Assembly (NCBI RefSeq): GCF_023227905.1
Contig: NZ_JALOCF010000094.1
Location: 1 to 7,422 of the forward strand
DNA: 7,422 bases
Source: Methylobacter sp.
GTDB lineage: Bacteria; Pseudomonadota; Gammaproteobacteria; Methylococcales; Methylomonadaceae
Reading direction: 5' to 3'
Shown: positions 1-6,812 of the stretch, piece by piece
Layout: every line of letters begins with the position of its first letter
Position numbering within the stretch: position 1 is the stretch's first letter
Program-made: the position numbers and the translations under genes
Notes under the pieces: generated by a model
The model's input: the letters and a program-made list of their open reading frames with translations, nothing else
What the model was told of the DNA's origin: nothing
Database searches by the model: none

Positions 1-222
1 TTAATAGCTGCGCTGGTTCATGAAGGCAATGCCGGGCGCACCTTCGGCTGGCTGGAAAGCGGCTCGAAATGGGGCGCGGTAGCCGCCGGTCTGGCCGCCG
101 GAGCCATGGTCGACGGTTTCGGCCCTCAGGCACCTTTTTTACTCGGCGCCGGGATTATGACTGCGGCCGCCACTTGGCTGGCAATTTCAAACTGTTGCCG
201 CCCCTGCACCGAAAATATTTGA
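1..222 (+). CDS. MFS transporter, C-terminal part (probable siderophore exporter)
   Basis: Reading frame 1 is open from the first base to a TGA at 220-222, giving the last 73 residues of a protein whose start lies outside the window. The visible part has a polar loop (HEGNAGRTFGWLESGSKWG) followed by a glycine/alanine-rich stretch and a last hydrophobic helix. This is the pattern of the final two membrane helices of a major facilitator superfamily transporter. It ends in a short tail containing CCRPC, which is unusual. The gene sits 17 nt before an NIS siderophore synthetase, as exporters do in vibrioferrin (pvsC) and staphyloferrin B (sbnD) loci, so export of the siderophore made by this operon is the likely role. 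The family call comes from a fragment and the substrate from context only. Confidence 0.72.
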   Translation, partial: LIAALVHEGNAGRTFGWLESGSKWGAVAAGLAAGAMVDGFGPQAPFLLGAGIMTAAATWLAISNCCRPCTENI

Positions 223-239
223 CCCTTTGGAGACAATTC

Positions 240-2063
240 ATGAGACATCAAGCACTGCAAACTTTTTACCAAACGTGCTCGGCCGAGGATCAAGCCGGCC
301 AGCGCAGCCTGGAGACCTTGCTCAATTGCTATTGCCGGGAAGTCGCCGGCCCGGCCGGACAAATCGGCATCGGCCCGCTGTTCGGCCAAAGCGATTGGCC
401 TATGGCTTTACGGACGGCATTGGGACAAGGCGGAGGAAAAGCCATGCACATTCTGTTGCCGCATATCGGGGAGCGGCTGTTAGTGGTAGTCGACCAACCT
501 TCGGCTACCGGCAATTACCGCTATCGCTCGCCTTTTTACCACAAATCGCCGGGCCGTCCCTGGACTCCGCTGGACTGGCACACCTTGGCCACGCTGCTGC
601 TACGCGACTTGGCCAGCCAAAACGATGTGCCGTTCAATGAGGAATTGCTGGAACAAATCCGCGACAGCATCGCGGTGACCGGCGCCATTTTGGCCATGCC
701 GCAACCGCCACTACCTAAAGAGCCTTTGGCGGCTTATCTGGACTCCGAACAATCTTTGACATTCGGCCACCCGTTCCATCCAGCCCCGAAAAGCCGGCAA
801 GGCTTTTCGGCTACGGATCTGCAATGTTACGCTCCGGAACTGCGCGCCAGCTTCCCGCTGCATTATTTCGCGGTGCGCCGCGAACACTGGCTTCAGGAAT
901 CGCTGTTGCCGCAATCCACAGATGACTTGCTGGCTGCGCAGGCCCCCGCCGATTTACAAACGAACGACGATTTCGCCTTGCTGCCGACGCATCCCTGGCA
1001 AGCGCGTTATTTAATGTCCCTACCCGCTGTGCAGGCGGCCATCGAACAAGATCGACTCCGCGACCTGGGCTCGCAAGGACCGGCTTATTTCGCCACGTCG
1101 TCGATACGCACCTTATTCCACCCGGATAATCCCTATTTTTACAAATGTTCCCTGCATGTCCGCATCACCAATTGCGTGCGCAAGAACGCCATTTACGAGC
1201 TGGACGGCGCGCTGCAAGTCACCCGCATCATGCGGACCATCGGGCCGCGCTTGGCCGCACAATTTCCTAGCCTGCGGATACTGGAGGAACCGGCCTACGC
1301 ATCGGTGCGGCTGAGTAACGATGAAACCCCGGCCGAGCAGGAAGCGGCGGAAGGTTTCGGCCTGATCCTGCGCCAGGGCTTGGATCCGATAGACACAGCC
1401 GGGGCGACACCGCTGCTTGCCGGTTCACTGTTCGGCAACCATACGCGGGGCCAGACACGGCTGGCGGACATTATCGGCCGGTTGGCGCGAAGACAAGCCG
1501 CGCCGTGGGATACGGTAGCGGAAGACTGGTTCTCGGCCTATGTCGAACAACTGTTGCCGCCGGTGCTGCACTGCTTTTTCGACCACGGCATCGTGTTCGA
1601 ACCGCACTTGCAAAACGTGCTGATCGGCTTGACCGGCGACTGGCCCAGCCACGTCTGGCTGCGCGATTTCGAGGGCGTCAAGCTGGTAGCCGGACGATTC
1701 AACGCGGTTCCACTCGACGGCGTCGACGCAAGGGTACGGCAAGCGCTGTTTTATAGCGAGGATCAAGGCTGGAACCGCATCGCCTATTGTCTGCTGGTCA
1801 ACAACTTCTGCGAGGCCGTAGCGCAATTGACCGCCTTGCGCCCGTCGCTGGAACCTCGCCTGTGGCGTATCGTCGGCCACCAATTACGTTGTTATCTGGC
1901 TCAGCACGGCAACCCGAACGCGACACGGCGCATCAATGCCCTGCTGGCAGGCGCGCCTTTCCCAGCCAAGGCCAACCTGATCAACCGCTTTTACAAACGA
2001 CCGGATCGCGATTCCACCTACATCCCGTTGCCCAGCCCGTTGGCCTATCTGGGAGATGCGTAA
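240..2063 (+). CDS. IucA/IucC family NIS siderophore synthetase
   Basis: A 607-residue, NRPS-independent siderophore (NIS) synthetase, which adenylates a carboxylate (usually citrate or a citryl intermediate) with ATP and condenses it with an amine or alcohol in the cytoplasm. Family hallmarks seen: GHPFHPAPKSRQGFS at 176-190 (nucleotide-binding region), LLPTHPWQ at 247-254, ATSSIRTL at 285-292, SLHVRITNCVRKN at 304-316, HGIVFEPHLQN at 449-459 and LRDFEG at 474-479. A C-terminal FhuF-like region follows. The length is normal for the family and no lesion is visible. The ATG at 240 is chosen because GGAG at 229-232 lies 7 nt upstream; the frame is open further upstream but that part overlaps the MFS gene and looks unlike the family. 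The position between MFS and decarboxylase genes resembles pvsD, and acsD is likewise followed by the decarboxylase gene acsE. Whether it is type A (citrate) or type C (citryl derivative) cannot be decided by eye. Confidence 0.95.
   Translation: MRHQALQTFYQTCSAEDQAGQRSLETLLNCYCREVAGPAGQIGIGPLFGQSDWPMALRTALGQGGGKAMHILLPHIGERLLVVVDQPSATGNYRYRSPFYHKSPGRPWTPLDWHTLATLLLRDLASQNDVPFNEELLEQIRDSIAVTGAILAMPQPPLPKEPLAAYLDSEQSLTFGHPFHPAPKSRQGFSATDLQCYAPELRASFPLHYFAVRREHWLQESLLPQSTDDLLAAQAPADLQTNDDFALLPTHPWQARYLMSLPAVQAAIEQDRLRDLGSQGPAYFATSSIRTLFHPDNPYFYKCSLHVRITNCVRKNAIYELDGALQVTRIMRTIGPRLAAQFPSLRILEEPAYASVRLSNDETPAEQEAAEGFGLILRQGLDPIDTAGATPLLAGSLFGNHTRGQTRLADIIGRLARRQAAPWDTVAEDWFSAYVEQLLPPVLHCFFDHGIVFEPHLQNVLIGLTGDWPSHVWLRDFEGVKLVAGRFNAVPLDGVDARVRQALFYSEDQGWNRIAYCLLVNNFCEAVAQLTALRPSLEPRLWRIVGHQLRCYLAQHGNPNATRRINALLAGAPFPAKANLINRFYKRPDRDSTYIPLPSPLAYLGDA
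2051..2055 (+). promoter_or_regulatory. Ribosome binding site deciding the decarboxylase start
   Basis: GGGAG lies 9 nt before the ATG at 2065 and inside the last codons of the NIS gene. An in-frame ATG at 2056 directly abuts this motif and has no ribosome binding site of its own, so 2065 is preferred. The stop of the NIS gene (2061-2063) is one base before the chosen start, which favours translational coupling. Confidence 0.7.
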
Positions 2064-2064
2064 T

Positions 2065-3291
2065 ATGAACCGATCGTTAGCACGAGTGACGGAAGCCGTT
2101 CATCTCGCCTGCACCGATGAACCTTTATGCGCCTATATCTATGACTTGGCGGCACTGGATAACCATGCCGCCGATTTGGCCGCTACGCTGCCGGACAACT
2201 GCGAACTCTTTTATGCGGTCAAAGCCAATTCCGACTTGCCGATCCTGCAAACCCTGGCGCCTCATGTGCGCGGTTTCGAGGTCGCCTCCGGCGGCGAACT
2301 GGACTGGGTACGCAGCCATTTCCCGGATACGCCGGTGATTTTCGGCGGTCCCGGCAAGCTGGATACGGAGCTGGCCGCCGCGTTGGAGCAAAACGTGGAA
2401 TTGCTGCACGTTGAAAGCCTGGGCGAATTACGGCGGCTGGCTTGGCAGGCCCGAAACATGAACCGGCAGACCGATGTGCTGCTGCGTATCAACCTGGCAC
2501 TGGACGGCGGGCCGACCACCACCTTGACCATGGGCGGCCGGGCCAGCCCGTTCGGTATCGATTCCGGCCAACTGCCGGAATGCCTGGCATGGCTGGCGCG
2601 ACATCCGGAAATCCGTTTACACGGTTTCCACTTCCACCTGATGTCCCATCAATTGGATGCCGACGCTCATCTGGCCTTGCTTGCGCGTTACTTCCGGCAG
2701 GCGCGGCAATGGCGGGAGCAATTCGGACTGACCGTTAACCACCTCAACGTAGGCGGCGGCATCGGCATCAATTACCGCGAGCCCGACCGGCAATTCGACT
2801 GGAAGGCATTCAGTACCGGACTCGCGGCATTGATCAAAAGCGAAAACATGAAGGATTGGCGCATCCGTTTCGAACCGGGCCGTTACCTGACTGCGGCCTG
2901 CGGCTATTACGTGATGCAGGTGCTGGACATCAAACAATGCTTCGGCCGCCATTTCGCGGTCGGCCGCGGCGGCACCCATCATTTCCGCACGCCTTACGCC
3001 CAAGGCCATAGCCATCCGTTTTTCGTATTGCCGCGCGAACACTGGCCCTACCCGTTTCCCCGGCCCGGCGTGGAGCAAACCGAAATCACCGTGGTCGGCC
3101 AGCTCTGCACCCCGAAAGACGTTTTAGCCGCTGACGCGCCGGTGGAACGGTTGCGGATCGGCGACCTTCTGGTATTTAGCTATGCCGGAGCCTACGCCTG
3201 GCATATTTCCCATCATGATTTCCTGCGCCACCCGCACCCGCGGCACATCTATCTGTCAATGCAGGAGCCGGTTCATGTTGCAAACCAATAA
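2065..3291 (+). CDS. Type III-fold PLP decarboxylase, SbnH/PvsE/AcsE-like (siderophore biosynthesis)
   Basis: A 408-residue member of the alanine-racemase/diaminopimelate-decarboxylase fold. Seen in order: FYAVKAN with the PLP lysine K53, FEVASGGELDWV at 71-82, HGFHFHLMSHQ at 186-196, the phosphate-binding glycine loop NVGGGIGINY at 228-237, FEPGRYL at 269-275, the active-site cysteine region GQLCTPKDVL at 345-354 (C348), and FSYAGAYAWHISHHDFL at 371-387 with the family GAY motif. The AWxISHHDFL ending recalls the siderophore branch (SbnH, PvsE, AcsE) rather than LysA. Those enzymes decarboxylate a citryl-amino acid intermediate (citryl-diaminopropionate to citryl-ethylenediamine in staphyloferrin B, citryl-serine to citryl-ethanolamine in vibrioferrin). 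The neighbouring NIS gene supports that role. The amino-acid substrate is not readable from sequence, and LysA or an ornithine-type decarboxylase is much less likely. Its 3' end overlaps the next gene by 17 nt. Confidence 0.9.
   Translation: MNRSLARVTEAVHLACTDEPLCAYIYDLAALDNHAADLAATLPDNCELFYAVKANSDLPILQTLAPHVRGFEVASGGELDWVRSHFPDTPVIFGGPGKLDTELAAALEQNVELLHVESLGELRRLAWQARNMNRQTDVLLRINLALDGGPTTTLTMGGRASPFGIDSGQLPECLAWLARHPEIRLHGFHFHLMSHQLDADAHLALLARYFRQARQWREQFGLTVNHLNVGGGIGINYREPDRQFDWKAFSTGLAALIKSENMKDWRIRFEPGRYLTAACGYYVMQVLDIKQCFGRHFAVGRGGTHHFRTPYAQGHSHPFFVLPREHWPYPFPRPGVEQTEITVVGQLCTPKDVLAADAPVERLRIGDLLVFSYAGAYAWHISHHDFLRHPHPRHIYLSMQEPVHVANQ
3263..3267 (+). promoter_or_regulatory. Ribosome binding site deciding the HpcH/HpaI-family start
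   Basis: AGGAG is located 7 nt before the ATG at 3275, within the coding end of the decarboxylase. The frame is open back to an ATG at 3182, but that one has no comparable site and would add 31 residues unlike the family N-terminus. The start at 3275 gives a 17-nt gene overlap. Confidence 0.75.
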
Positions 3292-4051
3292 ACTGAAACA
3301 GTCCCTGCGTAACGGCGATACGGTATACGGGCTGCTGAATTCGGTGCCGTCGCCGTTGCTGGTGGAAATGCTCGGTTATGCCGGATACGACTTCGTCATC
3401 CTGGACCTGGAACACGTAAACACCAATCCGGAAACCCTGGAAAACATGATCCGGGCCGCCGAATGCGCAGGTCTTACCGCCTTGGTGCGCGTGCCCGGTA
3501 TGGATGCCGCTGCGATTTTGCGCGCCCTGGACAGCGGCGCGCACGGCATCGTCGTCCCCCATCTGCAAAGCCGCGCCGAAGCGGAAGCCGCCGTCAGCGC
3601 CAGCCGCTACCATCCGCTGGGCCAACGCGGCATCAGCGGCGGCCGCACCACGGGCTTCGGCCGCCTGGACCTGCCGAGCTATTTCGAACAGGCCAACGCC
3701 GAGCTATTGGTCGCGGTCATGATCGAAGACCGGGCCGGCGTGGAGAACATCGACGCGATCGTTTCCGTTCCGGGTATCGACCTGGTGCTGGAAGGCGCAA
3801 TCGACCTGTCCCAATCTTACGGCGTGCCCGGCCAGACCCAACATCCGGACGTGCAGGCCGCCATCCTAACTATCGCCGATGCCTGCCGCAAACACGGTGT
3901 GCCGTTTTGCGCCGTGCCGCGTCTGCCGGAGCAAAAGGAATACTGGCTTCAGCAAGGCGTTCATGCCTTCCTGCTGGGCGATGATAGAGGCGTTGCCTTC
4001 CGGGCATTCAAAGCGCATCTGCAAAGTTGGCAAACCCCGGCATTGAGATGA
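3275..4051 (+). CDS. HpcH/HpaI aldolase-fold enzyme, SbnG-like putative citrate synthase
   Basis: A 258-residue protein, the usual size for HpcH/HpaI class II aldolases (TIM barrel, divalent metal). Seen: DFVILDLEH at 39-47, VRVPGMD at 71-77, AHGIVVPHLQS at 89-99, YHPLGQRGISGGRTTGFG at 112-129, MIEDRAGVENID at 149-160 and LEGAIDLSQSYG at 172-183. H47, R72, E151 and D177 fall exactly two residues after the catalytic and metal-binding His45, Arg70, Glu149 and Asp175 of E. coli HpaI. In the staphyloferrin B locus the homologue SbnG makes citrate from oxaloacetate and acetyl-CoA, and a family member also lies in achromobactin loci (AcsB). Because it is embedded in a siderophore operon, a dedicated citrate supply is the best inference. 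An ordinary 2-keto-3-deoxy-sugar-acid or HKHD aldolase activity cannot be excluded from sequence. Its last codon and stop overlap the next start (ATGA). Confidence 0.87.
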   Translation: MLQTNKLKQSLRNGDTVYGLLNSVPSPLLVEMLGYAGYDFVILDLEHVNTNPETLENMIRAAECAGLTALVRVPGMDAAAILRALDSGAHGIVVPHLQSRAEAEAAVSASRYHPLGQRGISGGRTTGFGRLDLPSYFEQANAELLVAVMIEDRAGVENIDAIVSVPGIDLVLEGAIDLSQSYGVPGQTQHPDVQAAILTIADACRKHGVPFCAVPRLPEQKEYWLQQGVHAFLLGDDRGVAFRAFKAHLQSWQTPALR

Positions 4052-5070
4052 GCGCGGTTATTTCCAAGAAGCTGTGGTTCGGCCATCTTTACCTGGGGAT
4101 AGCGATTGCCTTACCCCTGCTGATCATTGCCGCCAGCGGCATCGTGCTGAGTTTCTATGACGATCTGCGCTACACCGCGCCGCCCTATCGCCTGGCAAGC
4201 CCGGTGTATCGATCGCTCGATGCCGATACCTTGGCCGAATCCGTCCGGCGCCACTATCCCCGGCACCGCCTGGAGGCGCTGTTCCTGCCGACAGCTCCGG
4301 AGCATAGCGCAAGGGCCAGGCTGGCCGGGCCGGAACCTCTGCTGGTATTTATCGATCCCGGCACAACCGCCATCCTGGAGACAAAGGATGCCGCCGACTT
4401 GGACGGATTGGATTGGCTGCGGGAACTGCATCGCGGCAGCGTGTTGGGCTTGCCAGGGAAGATCGCCGCTAGCATGGCCGGCTTAGGAACGCTGTTCCTT
4501 TGGCTAATGGGGTTTTGGCTATGGTATAGGCTCAGTGCGACGGCAAAACGGCAGCGGCACCGGGCAAAATTTTTCCCCGGATTAGTAACGATTCACCGGC
4601 AAACGGGGCTGCTGCTGGGCGGCCCCATTGCCGTTCTGGCCTTACTGGGGGCGCTGCTCAACTTTGCCGGGCCTTTGATGCAATGGCTGGACCCGCCGCC
4701 AGCGATTGTGACGCCAACTTCCACGCAGCAGCTAACGACGCTGCCATTGCCCAGACTGGTCGATGCAGCGGTTAATGGTTACCGCGACTCTCCGTTGGAG
4801 CGCATCTATTTTCCAGCCACCGCGAACCAGCCGTGGCGTTTTCGCTTCTTGGACGGAAGCTGGGGGTTCGTAGACGGGCAAAATGGAACTCTGCTTAAAC
4901 TCAAAACACCATCCTCTCATTGGACCATGCTGCTATATCCCCTGCATAGCGGCAAATTGCCGGGCATATACGGCCATTGGCTGCTAATCTTTTGCGGCTT
5001 CGTCCTGCTTTTTTTGGTCAGCAGCGGCTTGCGTCATGGCTGGCGTATCATCAAGCCGCACCGCCGCTAG
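4048..5070 (+). CDS. PepSY-associated TM protein (putative ferric-siderophore reductase)
   Basis: A 340-residue inner-membrane protein with four predicted helices: about 13-36, 138-160, 186-212 and 308-328. Two periplasmic portions carry PepSY-like sequence: about 50-125, with LVFIDPGTTAIL at 99-110, and about 230-290, with WGFVDGQNGTLLKLK at 272-286. The layout matches the PepSY-TM (PiuB-like) family. Histidines H13, H128 (in LHRG), H183 (TIHRQTG), H300 (YPLHSG) and H310 lie in or next to helices and could ligate haem, as proposed for FoxB-type reductases. In siderophore loci such proteins reduce ferric complexes in the periplasm to release iron. The start at 4048 overlaps the preceding stop as ATGA, with no strong ribosome site, so re-initiation from the upstream gene is likely. 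An in-frame ATG at 4027 is less plausible. The family is clear; the reductase role is inference. Confidence 0.88.
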   Translation: MSAVISKKLWFGHLYLGIAIALPLLIIAASGIVLSFYDDLRYTAPPYRLASPVYRSLDADTLAESVRRHYPRHRLEALFLPTAPEHSARARLAGPEPLLVFIDPGTTAILETKDAADLDGLDWLRELHRGSVLGLPGKIAASMAGLGTLFLWLMGFWLWYRLSATAKRQRHRAKFFPGLVTIHRQTGLLLGGPIAVLALLGALLNFAGPLMQWLDPPPAIVTPTSTQQLTTLPLPRLVDAAVNGYRDSPLERIYFPATANQPWRFRFLDGSWGFVDGQNGTLLKLKTPSSHWTMLLYPLHSGKLPGIYGHWLLIFCGFVLLFLVSSGLRHGWRIIKPHRR

Positions 5071-5125
5071 TTATGAACAAGAGGTTTGATCACGAGGTCG
5101 ATATAGATATTGGAATCACCATTTA
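5071..5125. other. Convergent gap between siderophore operon and AraC gene
   Basis: Fifty-five bases separate the stop codons of the two converging genes. I see no stable GC-rich hairpin followed by a T run on either strand, so no intrinsic terminator can be assigned. Read-through into the antisense of the neighbour, or Rho-dependent ending, is possible. Confidence 0.5.
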
Positions 5126-6016
5126 TCAGCCGTTTGCTTCCCGTCCACGCCGAAACGCCCCCGGCGAGTTGCCGAAATAACGCTTGAACGCCTTGCTGAA
5201 TGCCGGTACCGAATCGTATCCGCAACGCTCGGCCACCCGCTCTACACTCATGCCCGGCTCCATCAACCAGCCTGCCGCAATCTGCAACCGCCAAGCGCTA
5301 AGGTATTCAATCGGCGAACTGCCGATCAGCGCGGCGAATTTCTCCGATAACACGGTTTTGGACAATCCCGCTTTGGAACACAGTTCGGCAACCGTCCAGG
5401 GTTGCCAAGGCTGCTGATGAATCAAGCCCAACACGGTTGCCAGCCGCCTGTCCTGCATGGCCGCAAACACGCCCTGCCCGACCAAATTTTCTTCAATGCA
5501 GTAACGGATCACCAGCACAAAAAGGCTGTCGCATAAACGTTCCACCACCGAGTCGCTACCAAAACGCTGACCGGAAGCCTCGCTGATGACCAGCTCAATC
5601 AGCTTGGCCAGTATGTCGCCGGCTTGATTTTTTTTGATCACAATCTCAGCGGGCAACGCCTGCCACAACAACGATCGGGGCGTAGCCAGCTCGATTTCGC
5701 CGCAGACAAATCCCGATTCGCCGCCCTCCCAGCCGGTCAAACGGGTGTCGGCAGCGTCGCAGGGCAAATGCTCGGCACTGTAGGACAAAAAGTGCTTTGG
5801 CGCATGCGGCAGGAACAAAATCAAGTCGCCGCTTTCCAGCGCCAGCGGCGTTTCCCGGCTCGGCGAATGCACCCAGCCTTGACCCTTGCTGAGCAAATGA
5901 AACCAAACCGAAGTATCGGAATTGTGATCCATCAGCCAGCGTCCGCAAACGCCGCCCGAATAAACCAGCTTGGCGCGCAAATTCAGCGCGTTGACCAGCG
6001 CAGTTAAAGCATCCAC
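5126..6016 (-). CDS. AraC family transcriptional regulator with N-terminal cupin
   Basis: A 296-residue regulator in the AraC/XylS family. The N-terminal part (about 1-180) looks like the cupin_6 sensor seen in many such regulators, with MDHNSDTSVWFHLLSKGQGW at 29-48 and LESGDLILFLPHAPKHFL at 60-77. The C-terminal DNA-binding region has helix-turn-helix 1 at about 210-227 (AELCSKAGLSKTVLSEKF) and helix-turn-helix 2 plus the family signature at about 258-290 (VERVAERCGYDSVPAFSKAF, then GNSPGAFRR). The GTG at 6016 is preferred because GGGAG (complement of 6023-6027) lies 6 nt upstream; the frame extends to a TTG at 6073 without a good site. The gene is divergent from the AhpD-like and tautomerase genes, which are its likely targets. 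Such regulators usually sense a small molecule; none can be named here. It could also act on itself, and a role in iron regulation has no support beyond proximity. Confidence 0.93.
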   Translation of the reverse strand: MDALTALVNALNLRAKLVYSGGVCGRWLMDHNSDTSVWFHLLSKGQGWVHSPSRETPLALESGDLILFLPHAPKHFLSYSAEHLPCDAADTRLTGWEGGESGFVCGEIELATPRSLLWQALPAEIVIKKNQAGDILAKLIELVISEASGQRFGSDSVVERLCDSLFVLVIRYCIEENLVGQGVFAAMQDRRLATVLGLIHQQPWQPWTVAELCSKAGLSKTVLSEKFAALIGSSPIEYLSAWRLQIAAGWLMEPGMSVERVAERCGYDSVPAFSKAFKRYFGNSPGAFRRGREANG

Positions 6017-6022
6017 AGCAAT

Positions 6023-6027
6023 CTCCC
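6023..6027 (-). promoter_or_regulatory. Ribosome binding site deciding the AraC GTG start
   Basis: On the minus strand GGGAG stands 6 nt before the GTG at 6016-6014. The alternative in-frame TTG at 6073 has nothing similar, and the intervening 19 residues do not resemble the family N-terminus. Confidence 0.65.
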
Positions 6028-6042
6028 GGACAATCGGACAAC
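6027..6042. repeat. Tandem octamer CGGACAAY in the AraC leader
   Basis: CGGACAAT is followed directly by CGGACAAC. It lies just upstream of the AraC ribosome site on the minus strand. AraC proteins bind direct repeats, but their half-sites are usually spaced by about two helical turns, so an 8-bp period may be coincidence or only part of a site. Confidence 0.4.
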
Positions 6043-6065
6043 AATCCCGGAGCCTCGGGCATGGG

Positions 6066-6079
6066 TTCGGCAAGCCGAA
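6066..6079. promoter_or_regulatory. Perfect palindrome TTCGGC-AA-GCCGAA, possible operator
   Basis: A 14-bp element with two exact 6-bp arms around AA, in the divergent gap between the AraC regulator and the AhpD-like gene. The position suits an operator controlling both directions, although AraC proteins commonly prefer direct repeats. Function is inferred from position only. Confidence 0.4.
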
Positions 6080-6126
6080 TTGCTTAACCTATCCCCGTCG
6101 AAATTATCCAGTGAGGAGATCGTGAA

Positions 6127-6138
6127 ATGAACGTTTAG
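6127..6138 (+). other. Four-codon ORF (MNV-stop) with strong ribosome site
   Basis: ATG-AAC-GTT-TAG is preceded by GAGGAG at 6113-6118, spaced 8 nt, which is as good as the ribosome sites of the real genes here. It ends 59 nt before the start of the AhpD-like gene. It could be a minimal leader ORF or the remnant of an older gene start. There is no evidence that it is translated. Confidence 0.25.
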
Positions 6139-6197
6139 CCCAAGCGCTTGCATAGCAAAAACCTATTCAGATTAATCGAAAAAACAGGAGATATAGT

Positions 6198-6776
6198 ATG
6201 TCCCAATTCAACATTTATTCCATTCAAAAAGCGCCGCTTGCCGCCCAGCCGCTGCTGGAAGGCGCGCAGCAAAAATTCGGCTTTGTGCCGAATTTGCTGG
6301 GCGGCTTCGCCGAATCGCCGACGGTTTTACAGGCCTATCTCGATATTGGCGTATTGTTCGACAGAACTTCGCTGACCCCGGTCGAGCAACAAGTCGTACT
6401 GCTTGCCGCCAGTGTCGAAAACCATTGCATTTACTGCGTAGCCGTCCATTCAATGCTTGCCAAGCATAAGGCCAAGGCCGATGCCGCTATTGTCAATGCA
6501 TTACGTCAGCAACAGCCGTTGCCGGACAAAAAGCTGGATGCCTTGGCAACATTTACCCGTGCCGTGGTCAAGCAACGGGGCATAGTAACCGGCATCGCCC
6601 TGGATAACTTTATCGGTGCAGGGTACAGCCGATCGCAGGTGCTGGAAGTGGTGCTCGGCGTAACAATGAAAACCCTCAGCAACTATGCCAATCATATCAT
6701 TCATGCGCCTTTGGACAGTCAATTCCAGGCCGATGCATGGGATGCGCCTGCTCTGTGCAACAAGCAGTGCGCTTGA
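6198..6776 (+). CDS. AhpD-like carboxymuconolactone decarboxylase family protein
   Basis: A 192-residue all-helical protein of the CMD/AhpD superfamily. The core motif ENHCIYCVAVHSMLAKH at 74-90 contains the redox pair C77 and C80, with E74 and H84 in the positions of the AhpD proton-relay residues. The preceding FGFVPNLLGGFAESPTVL (27-44) is typical of the 'peroxidase-related' branch of about 180-200 residues. The protein probably reduces peroxides or acts as a thiol-disulfide partner; the true decarboxylase function of gamma-CMD enzymes is unlikely because of the CxxC pair. The start is well supported by AGGAG at 6186-6190, 7 nt before ATG. Two extra cysteines sit near the C-terminus (LCNKQCA). 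The next gene follows after 36 nt without a terminator, so both are probably one transcript, likely controlled by the divergent AraC protein. Confidence 0.92.
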   Translation: MSQFNIYSIQKAPLAAQPLLEGAQQKFGFVPNLLGGFAESPTVLQAYLDIGVLFDRTSLTPVEQQVVLLAASVENHCIYCVAVHSMLAKHKAKADAAIVNALRQQQPLPDKKLDALATFTRAVVKQRGIVTGIALDNFIGAGYSRSQVLEVVLGVTMKTLSNYANHIIHAPLDSQFQADAWDAPALCNKQCA

Positions 6777-6812
6777 ACTTTATACATAACTTAAACCCTT
6801 AGGAGAAACACC

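Noticed and set aside
69..239. N-terminal extension of the NIS synthetase frame (57 extra residues, arginine-rich)
   Set aside because: It overlaps the MFS gene, has no ribosome site and does not resemble the family; the ATG at 240 has a good site 7 nt upstream.
1425..1883. Minus-strand ORF of 152 residues
   Set aside because: It is antisense to conserved motifs of the NIS synthetase and has no recognisable domain; it is a shadow of high-GC coding sequence.
2617..3625. Minus-strand ORFs of about 150 residues opposite the decarboxylase and HpcH/HpaI genes
   Set aside because: They are antisense shadows of clearly conserved genes, with low-complexity composition and no family motif.
5624..6007. 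Plus-strand ORF of 127 residues
   Set aside because: It lies entirely antisense to the AraC regulator's N-terminal domain and resembles no family.
6017..6073. TTG start at 6073 for the AraC regulator
   Set aside because: It has no ribosome site and adds 19 atypical residues; GTG at 6016 has GGGAG 6 nt upstream.
6148..6176. TTGCAT / ATTAAT as a sigma-70 promoter for the AhpD-like gene
   Set aside because: Matches are only three and four of six, and the implied start would fall on the ribosome binding site.
6148..6375. Plus-strand ORF of 75 residues overlapping the start of the AhpD-like gene
   Set aside because: It has no ribosome site and is out of frame with the conserved gene that begins at 6198.
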